Shown: positions 8,491 through 13,589 of the stretch, one piece after another
How the letters are laid out: every line of letters starts with the position of its first letter
Position numbering within the stretch: position 1 is the stretch's first letter
DNA from: Bacteroidota bacterium
Lineage (GTDB): Bacteria; Bacteroidota; Bacteroidia; Bacteroidales; B39-G9
Length of the DNA: 13,589 nt
Assembly: GCA_003648455.1 (NCBI GenBank)
Contig: QMPG01000048.1
Coordinates: forward strand, 1-13,589
Direction: 5' to 3'
Notes under the pieces: model-generated
The model's input: only the letters and a program-made list of their open reading frames with translations
What the model was told of the DNA's origin: nothing
Database searches by the model: none
Made by a program: the position numbers and the translations under genes

Positions 8491-10794
8491 ATGAAAAAAC
8501 AATTACTCCTATTATTTACATTATTAATCCCTTTTCTTTCCATTTCACAAGAAATAACCGGGAAAATTATCGATGCTTCAACAAACAAAGCTTTAACCGG
8601 AGCAAATGTTGTAATAGATGAAACCAATAACGGAACTATTACAAACACTGACGGTATTTATAAGTTTGAGAATCTAGAAAAAGGAACTTATAATTTAACT
8701 GTTAGTTTTATAGGATATAAAAAAGTAAATAAAAAAATAAATATTACTGGGAATAAAACCTACACATTAAATTTTTCTATTGAAGGAATCAGTGTAGAAA
8801 CAAAAGAAGTAGTAATCACAGCAACTAAGACACAGCAAAACATTGAAGATATACCACAAAGAGTTGAGTTAATTTCATTAAACAAAATCAAATCAAACCC
8901 AATTGAAAGTGCCGACGATTTATTAAAAACCATATCGGGAACATACGTAAGTCGCCCACTGGGAATATTTAGTCACAATACAAATGTTAGCATGAGGGGA
9001 CTTAGTGGTAGCGAGCAATCACGAGTTTTAATTTTGATGGATGGTGTTCCAATTAATAAGTCTGACGGTGGTTCGGTAAACTGGAACTTAATGAATTTAA
9101 ACCAAATTTCAAAAGTAGAAATTACAAAAGGACCCGGCTCTTCATTATATGGCAGTAATGCAATGGGTGGAGTTATCAACTTTATCTCTAAAAAACCAAC
9201 TCAAAAATTTTCGGGAGGAATAAGTTCAGAATATGGCACTTACAATACTATTGGGACTAAAATAAATATTTCAGGCAGACAAAGTGATGATAAAAGTCAA
9301 GGTTTATACTGGGATGTTAACAGCTTCTATCGACAAAGTGACGGATATAATGCTACTCCTGAAAGTGAAAGAGATTCAAACGACATTAAATCAAACTTAC
9401 AAGAGTATGCTGCAGGCACTAAATTAGGCTACGACTTCAACAAATTTAATAATATTGAATTGAAATTAAACTACTATGACGACCAACGAGGCACAGGTGT
9501 TAAAATCTATGATAAAGACGGTTGCAACTTTCAGCATAAAACATATTCAGGCAGTCTTAATTATAAAGGAGAAATAGGCAAAACAAAAATGAATGCTATT
9601 GTTTATTATAGAGATGAACCATTTTACAGACTAAACGAATCTATAAAAATGAAGAGTGGATCAATTTACTACAAATGTTATGATGTAAGCTCTAAACGTA
9701 TTGATATGGGAACAATGTTTAATGCATCGCATAAATTTGGTCAACACAATTTAATAACTACAGGATTTGACATTAAACACGGAAGCGTTGACGGCAATGA
9801 TAATTATCAAACATCAACCGATGTTGTAACAAACAAAGGCAAAATGAATACTTTTGCTTTTTATGCACAAGATGAATTAAATCTTCTTAACAATAAAATT
9901 AAAATTATAGCCGGATTAAGATATGACTTCGCTAATTTTTATGATGGAGCATATTACATAACTGACGGAACTAATGCAACAAGTATATTAACAAGCCTAG
10001 TTAATGAAAATCTTGATGAGCATACATGGTCGGCAATAAGTCCTAAAATTTCGGCTCAATATCTGTTTAACAAAAATTTCAGAACCTATATCTCTTACTC
10101 ACAAGGTTTTCGTCCGTCAACTTTAGACGACCTAAGTCGTTCAGGATTTATTGCAGGAGGTTTTAAACAGGCAAACCCTAATTTAGAGGCAGAAACACTT
10201 GATAATTTTGAAATTGGAGGTGATATAAATATCAAGAATAAATTAAAAATTTCACCATCTGTTTATTATTCTATTGGGCATGATTTTATGTATTATGTAA
10301 GCACAGGAGATTCGTTAATGATGGGTAGTCGTTTAAAACCTGTAAGAATAAAACAAAACATTAGTAAAGTAAATATTTATGGAGCTGAATTAGATATCTC
10401 TTATCAAATAAATTCAAATATTAATATTTTTGCTAATTATACATTTGCAAATTCTCAAATTGCCGAATTTGATGCATCAACCGGTGATTTTGATTTAACC
10501 GACAAATATTTAACCTATGTTCCACAAAATCAGGTTGTAAGTGGGATATCATGGACAAATAAAATAATAAATACTAATGTAACTTATCATTATTATGATG
10601 ATCAATGGATGGACGATCAAAACATTAACAAAATCGATGCATACTCATCTATAGATTTAAGATTTTGGAAAGCAATAAAAGCATTTACTCTTAGTGTAAA
10701 TATTCAAAATGTAACAGACCATACTTATATTGAAAGTCATGGTCATGAATCTCTTGGAAGATTTATTACCGGTCAAGTCTCATATCAATTCTAA
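8491..10794 (+). CDS. TonB-dependent outer-membrane receptor, probably for molybdate/tungstate or a complex of them
   Basis: This 767-residue outer-membrane active transporter is powered by TonB-ExbBD. A signal peptide (1-20, ending FLSISQ) is followed by a carboxypeptidase-like regulatory domain (about 21-98, EITGKIIDASTNKALTGANV), a TonB-box-like EVVITATKT (106-114), a plug domain (about 115-235) with VSMRGLSGSEQSRVLILMDG (167-184) and a typical KVEITKGPGSSLYGSNAMGG run, then a beta-barrel to a C-terminal Phe. The length is normal for the family. The barrel contains two Cys (in DGCNFQ and YKCYDV) that could form a disulfide. The sequence alone does not give the substrate; the assignment to molybdate or tungstate is inferred from its position between wtpA and the permease and from the shared operator. 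The next gene starts 24 nt later and is probably co-transcribed. A siderophore-like or other metal substrate remains possible. Confidence 0.93.
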   Translation: MKKQLLLLFTLLIPFLSISQEITGKIIDASTNKALTGANVVIDETNNGTITNTDGIYKFENLEKGTYNLTVSFIGYKKVNKKINITGNKTYTLNFSIEGISVETKEVVITATKTQQNIEDIPQRVELISLNKIKSNPIESADDLLKTISGTYVSRPLGIFSHNTNVSMRGLSGSEQSRVLILMDGVPINKSDGGSVNWNLMNLNQISKVEITKGPGSSLYGSNAMGGVINFISKKPTQKFSGGISSEYGTYNTIGTKINISGRQSDDKSQGLYWDVNSFYRQSDGYNATPESERDSNDIKSNLQEYAAGTKLGYDFNKFNNIELKLNYYDDQRGTGVKIYDKDGCNFQHKTYSGSLNYKGEIGKTKMNAIVYYRDEPFYRLNESIKMKSGSIYYKCYDVSSKRIDMGTMFNASHKFGQHNLITTGFDIKHGSVDGNDNYQTSTDVVTNKGKMNTFAFYAQDELNLLNNKIKIIAGLRYDFANFYDGAYYITDGTNATSILTSLVNENLDEHTWSAISPKISAQYLFNKNFRTYISYSQGFRPSTLDDLSRSGFIAGGFKQANPNLEAETLDNFEIGGDINIKNKLKISPSVYYSIGHDFMYYVSTGDSLMMGSRLKPVRIKQNISKVNIYGAELDISYQINSNINIFANYTFANSQIAEFDASTGDFDLTDKYLTYVPQNQVVSGISWTNKIINTNVTYHYYDDQWMDDQNINKIDAYSSIDLRFWKAIKAFTLSVNIQNVTDHTYIESHGHESLGRFITGQVSYQF

Positions 10795-10818
10795 AAAATA
10801 ATCTAAAAACAAAAAACA

Positions 10819-11892
10819 ATGAAAAAAATTTTATTCCTATTTGTTGCAATTAGCTTTATAACAGTTTCTTGCACAAACAATTCAAAAACAAATAACGCAC
10901 AAGAAGAAACAACATATAAAGTTGATTCTACTGATGCAACTAATGATTTTTATGATAATGAAGTTACACACAATTTAGTTGGTAAAGATGTTGAAGTTTT
11001 GGGCGAAGTAGCTAACCCCGGAAAAGTTTATTTTTCAAAATTACCTCTACGCTCTGTAATTATTAAAGAAGCAGAACTAAAAGATAATAATGAAATAGCA
11101 TTTGTAGGTGCTTATCGCTACGACGGTTATTCAATTTATGACATCTTAAACGAAAGAATACTTCAAAAAGCAAATCAAGAAGAATTCCCTCCAATAGTTG
11201 ACCTTTATGTTGAAATCTCTAACGACAAAGGAGAATCTGTTTTGTTAAGTTGGGGAGAACTTTATTACCCTGCCAATCGTTACAAAATAATTCTTGCAAC
11301 TAAAGTTATGCACATTGTACCTTCAAAAAGTAAAGATTTATGGCCTTTGCCTACTGAAACAAAATTAATTGTTGGGACAGATTTAATTACGGAAAGAAAC
11401 ATTTCTAATCCTACTAAAATTATTGTTAAAAGTCTTGACGGAAAATTTAAAATTCAAAAAAATCTAAAACCCCTTTTCTCAAAAGATTTAAAAATTTATG
11501 AGCAAAATAATTTGATTGAAACATTAACTCAACTACCTAAAAATGTAAAACAAGAAACATATTCAACAGTATTTTACGGTAGGGGAAGAGGCATTCACAG
11601 CACAAGCGATTTTATAGGCTGTGAGTTAAAAAACATCTTAAAAAATAATTTTAAAATAACTAAAAAAAATATTCAAAACGGGATGTTCACTGTTGTAGGG
11701 AAAGACGGTTATAGAGCAGCTTACACATTTAGCGAAATAATGAACCGAAATGACCAAGCCGAAGTTTTATTAATTGATAAAAATAATTATGAAAATGCCG
11801 GTCGTTTCTCATTATTTCCTAGTGCTGATTTCTTCTCAGACAGAGCCATAAAAGCTTTAAGTGAAATACATTTTAAAACTATTAAACATTGA
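10819..11892 (+). CDS. Lipoprotein with two tandem SUOX-like (molybdopterin-binding fold) repeats
   Basis: The 357 residues begin with a lipoprotein signal (C18 in ITVSC) and a flexible Asn/Thr/Glu linker to about 50. The rest appears to be two copies of one domain, about 53-204 and 205-354. Aligned landmarks are GYSIYDIL (103-110) with GCELKNIL (267-274), VEISNDKGESVLLSWGEL (131-148) with TVVGKDGYRAAYTFSEI (291-307), IILATK with VLLIDK, and VGTDLITERNISNPTKIIV with PSADFFSDRAIKALSEIHF. The layout (V-x-G-x-V-x-x-P-G at 59-68, G-x-x-I-x-D-I-L, then a DG/KG strand) resembles the sulfite-oxidase molybdopterin-binding domain. The Cys that binds Mo in real enzymes is missing in both copies, so I do not propose an oxidoreductase. 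It lies 24 nt after the TonB receptor gene. A role as surface or periplasmic partner of the receptor in oxyanion or cofactor capture is inference. Confidence 0.8.
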   Translation: MKKILFLFVAISFITVSCTNNSKTNNAQEETTYKVDSTDATNDFYDNEVTHNLVGKDVEVLGEVANPGKVYFSKLPLRSVIIKEAELKDNNEIAFVGAYRYDGYSIYDILNERILQKANQEEFPPIVDLYVEISNDKGESVLLSWGELYYPANRYKIILATKVMHIVPSKSKDLWPLPTETKLIVGTDLITERNISNPTKIIVKSLDGKFKIQKNLKPLFSKDLKIYEQNNLIETLTQLPKNVKQETYSTVFYGRGRGIHSTSDFIGCELKNILKNNFKITKKNIQNGMFTVVGKDGYRAAYTFSEIMNRNDQAEVLLIDKNNYENAGRFSLFPSADFFSDRAIKALSEIHFKTIKH

Positions 11893-11896
11893 GACT

Positions 11897-12023
11897 ACTC
11901 CGAAAAATGTTTTTCGTCATTGCGATCCGCCGGCTGGCGGAGAAGCAATCCCTACGTATCGACTATCAACGGATTGCTTCGGGCTTCGCCCTCGCAATGA
12001 CGGCTATGAAGCCTTTTCGGAGT
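11897..12023. repeat. GC-rich nested palindromic element that folds as a cloverleaf
   Basis: The outer stem ACTCCGAAAA (11897-11906) pairs with TTTTCGGAGT (12014-12023). The inner stem CGTCATTGCGA (11915-11925) pairs with TCGCAATGACG (11992-12002). Inside, three hairpins fill the space with no unpaired base between them: 11926-11941 (TCCGCC/GGCGGA), 11942-11980 (GAAGCAATCC/GGATTGCTTC with a 19-nt loop) and 11981-11991 (GGGC/GCCC). It is far more GC-rich than its surroundings. The CGTCATTGCGA...GAAGCAATCC wording matches a dispersed non-coding repeat I recall from various bacterial genomes. With the terminator below it fills most of the 317-nt gene-free gap 11893-12209. Confidence 0.8.
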
Positions 12024-12040
12024 GGATTCTACATTAAGAA

Positions 12041-12067
12041 GTTTGGAATTTAGAGTTTGGAGTTTTG
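12041..12067. repeat. Two short direct repeats of GTTTGGA
   Basis: GTTTGGA occurs at 12041-12047 and 12055-12061, 14 nt apart, followed by a partial third unit GTTTTG. It borders the cloverleaf element and looks like a small tandem repeat of no evident function. Confidence 0.4.
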
Positions 12068-12086
12068 TGAATACATTTATTTAAAA

Positions 12087-12124
12087 TGCTCTTTTGGATT
12101 ATAAATTCAAAAGAGCAATTTTTT
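12087..12124 (+). terminator. Rho-independent terminator inside the molybdate/tungstate locus
   Basis: TGCTCTTTTG (12087-12096) pairs with CAAAAGAGCA (12108-12117), followed by TTTTTT at 12119-12124. It should end the TonB receptor-lipoprotein transcript before the permease gene. The 85 nt from here to the permease start show only a weak -7 candidate (TACATTTA, 12177-12184). Confidence 0.8.
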
Positions 12125-12209
12125 ATATCACAGAGATAAAAAAATCAAGGCATATAAGATATAAAACTTTTTTTTGTACATTTAGAAGTTTTTAAGAAGT
12201 AATGTTATA

Positions 12210-12992
12210 ATGAAAAAAATTGAACCTGTAAATCTAATATTTGCTTTTCTGGGAGGTATTGTTCTTTTATTCATATTAGGTCCTCTCATCAGCATGTTTA
12301 TTGCAAGTTCCCCACATGAAATTCTTGAAACAACAAAAGATGTAGAAGTGCAAGACAGTATATGGTTAACTCTATTTACATCAATGGGGGCAACAGTTGT
12401 ATTCTCAATTTTTGCAATACCACTATCCTATTTGCTTGCCCGCAAGAACTTCCCTTTTAAAAAACTTATAATTGGGATTATTGATATTCCTGTTGTAATT
12501 CCACATTCAGCTGCCGGTATTGCAATTTTAGGATTTATCTCAAGAGATACTGTAATTGGCAAAGCAGCCTCTTGTCTTGGGCTTAATCTTATTGGGCATC
12601 CAATAAGCATATCAATTGCAATGGCATTTGTTAGTATTCCTTTTTTATTAAATTCTGCTCGTGACGGATTTTCTTCTGTTCCGGTAAGACTTGAAAAAGC
12701 TGCTTTAAATCTGGGAGCTTCGCCTATAAGAGTGTTTTTCACTATTTCATTACCACTTGCTTGGCGAAATATTATTTCGGGATTAATAATGATGTTTGCC
12801 CGAGGCATGAGTGAGTTTGGTGCTGTAATTATTGTTGCTTATCATCCAATGATAACTCCTGTTTTAATTTACGAACGATTTGGTGCATTTGGTTTAAAAT
12901 ATGCCCGTCCTGTATCAATCGTATTTATAATGGTTTGTTTAATTTTCTTTGTTTTATTACGACTACTCTCAAAAGAAAAAAAGAATGCTTAA
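12210..12992 (+). CDS. wtpB: Tungstate/molybdate ABC transporter permease (WtpB/ModB type)
   Basis: This 260-residue inner-membrane permease forms the channel of the oxyanion importer. About six membrane segments are visible: 8-32, 52-77, 86-109, 131-149, 188-208 and 233-253. The cytoplasmic EAA loop, EKAALNLGASPIRVFFTISL (162-181), contacts the ATPase. Other family signs are PVVIPHSAAGIA (94-105) and FARGMSEFGAVIIVA (196-210), typical of ModB/WtpB/CysT-like permeases. It pairs with WtpA upstream and overlaps the ATPase gene by 8 nt, which implies translational coupling. It is separated from the upstream receptor-lipoprotein unit by a palindromic element and a terminator and has no copy of the ModE-type operator. 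Family is certain; molybdate versus tungstate is not resolved. Confidence 0.93.
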   Translation: MKKIEPVNLIFAFLGGIVLLFILGPLISMFIASSPHEILETTKDVEVQDSIWLTLFTSMGATVVFSIFAIPLSYLLARKNFPFKKLIIGIIDIPVVIPHSAAGIAILGFISRDTVIGKAASCLGLNLIGHPISISIAMAFVSIPFLLNSARDGFSSVPVRLEKAALNLGASPIRVFFTISLPLAWRNIISGLIMMFARGMSEFGAVIIVAYHPMITPVLIYERFGAFGLKYARPVSIVFIMVCLIFFVLLRLLSKEKKNA

Positions 12993-13589
12993 AGTAAAAA
13001 ACATATCGAAAAAACTTGATGATTTTAACATTAAAGATATAAGCTTTTCTGTTAACAAAGGTGATTACTTTATTATTTTGGGCGTTTCGGGAGCAGGAAA
13101 ATCTGTTATACTGGAAATGATAGCCGGACTAATGCAACCAAATTCAGGTACAATTTATCTTAACAATAAAAATATCACAAACGAAAAAATTCAAAAAAGA
13201 AAGCTTGGACTTGTATTTCAAGACTACGCTGTGTTTCCACATTTATCTGTAAAAGAAAACATTTCATATCCTTTAAAAAACAGAGGTCTCGAAAAAAAAG
13301 AAATTCAAAACAGATTAAATCAATTAGCCGAGGAGATGAGTATTTCTCATTTACTAAACAGAAAGCCAACAACCCTTTCGGGTGGTGAGTTACAACGAGT
13401 TGCTCTTGCTCGAACTCTTGCCTTAAATCCTGAATGCTTGCTTCTCGACGAACCACTTTCTTCCTTAGATATTCAGCTTAAGAATGACTTGAGGGGCTTG
13501 TTGCGTAAAATAAACAAAAAGGGACAAACAATAATTCATGTAACTCACGATTACGAAGAAGCAATATTTTTAGCAAATAAAGTTGCAGT
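12985..13589 (+). CDS. wtpC: Tungstate/molybdate ABC transporter ATPase (WtpC/ModC type), partial at the window end
   Basis: The first 201 codons of an ABC ATPase lie in the window and the gene continues past its end. The start ATG at 12985 overlaps the end of the permease gene by 8 nt. Visible motifs are Walker A GVSGAGKS (33-40), Q-loop Gln79 in LVFQDYAVFPHLSV, signature LSGGELQR (131-138), Walker B CLLLDEPLSSLD (151-162) and H-loop His188 in HVTHDYEEA. This is the usual order for the importer ATPases of the ModC/WtpC/CysA group. It would hydrolyse ATP to drive the import of the oxyanion bound by WtpA through WtpB. Whether the gene ends with a Mop/TOBE molybdate-binding domain, which could supply the sensing missing from the regulator, cannot be seen here. 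Confidence 0.93.
   Translation, partial: MLKVKNISKKLDDFNIKDISFSVNKGDYFIILGVSGAGKSVILEMIAGLMQPNSGTIYLNNKNITNEKIQKRKLGLVFQDYAVFPHLSVKENISYPLKNRGLEKKEIQNRLNQLAEEMSISHLLNRKPTTLSGGELQRVALARTLALNPECLLLDEPLSSLDIQLKNDLRGLLRKINKKGQTIIHVTHDYEEAIFLANKVA

Noticed and set aside
10819..11892. Active molybdenum oxidoreductase
   Set aside because: The active-site Cys of sulfite-oxidase-type enzymes is not found in either repeat, and no Tat signal is present; the protein has a lipoprotein signal instead.
11897..12023. tRNA gene, because of the cloverleaf shape
   Set aside because: There is no acceptor stem of 7 bp, no T-arm GTTCRA motif and no anticodon loop; the arm lengths do not fit a tRNA.
12202..12212. 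GTTATAATG before the permease as a third operator
   Set aside because: It has only a partial half-site and no CATAAC partner at the 10-nt spacing.
12428..12808. Open frame of 126 codons on the minus strand inside the permease gene
   Set aside because: It is the antisense shadow of conserved permease sequence, including the EAA loop.
13175..13456. Open frame of 93 codons on the minus strand near the window end
   Set aside because: It is antisense to the ABC ATPase motifs (Q-loop, signature, Walker B), which define the real gene on the plus strand.

Overview
The window looks like a piece of an AT-rich Bacteroidota chromosome, probably from the Bacteroidales or a relative. The signs are a Rho factor with a long charged insert, a TonB receptor that starts with a carboxypeptidase-like regulatory domain, Bacteroidota-type promoters (TTTG, about 20 nt, TAnnTTTG), few Shine-Dalgarno sites, and a receiver/PPDK-N fusion protein that I associate with this phylum. 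No species can be named from sequence reading alone.

Left part (1-6500). The tail of a probable DUF2807 (GIN-domain) protein is followed by a terminator that can serve both strands. Rho then runs on the minus strand. Diverging from it on the plus strand is a large protein with two receiver-like domains and an ATP-grasp PPDK-N domain. Next is gdhA, glutamate dehydrogenase, which is intact except for one TAA at codon 135, where the family normally has a Ser. A strong terminator closes it.

Middle (6500-6845). A small ppnP nucleoside phosphorylase gene stands alone, followed by an 18-bp A/T hairpin.

Right part (6846-13589). This is a molybdate/tungstate uptake locus: a single-domain ModE-type regulator, a WtpA-type oxyanion-binding lipoprotein, a TonB-dependent outer-membrane receptor, a second lipoprotein that seems to be a tandem duplication of a sulfite-oxidase-like (SUOX) molybdopterin-binding fold, the WtpB/ModB permease, and the ATPase WtpC/ModC, cut by the window end. 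The same inverted repeat, GTTATG-N10-CATAAC, lies at the start of the regulator-wtpA unit and of the TonB receptor-lipoprotein unit. Each copy overlaps or adjoins a TAnnTTTG box. This ties the receptor and the unknown lipoprotein to the molybdate/tungstate regulon.

The inferred model is outer-membrane capture and TonB-driven import of molybdate, tungstate or a complexed form, helped by the SUOX-like lipoprotein. WtpA would then bind the oxyanion in the periplasm and pass it to WtpBC, with the ModE-type protein repressing both units. The two halves of the locus are separated by a GC-rich cloverleaf-forming repeat and a terminator, so permease and ATPase may be made from a separate transcript.
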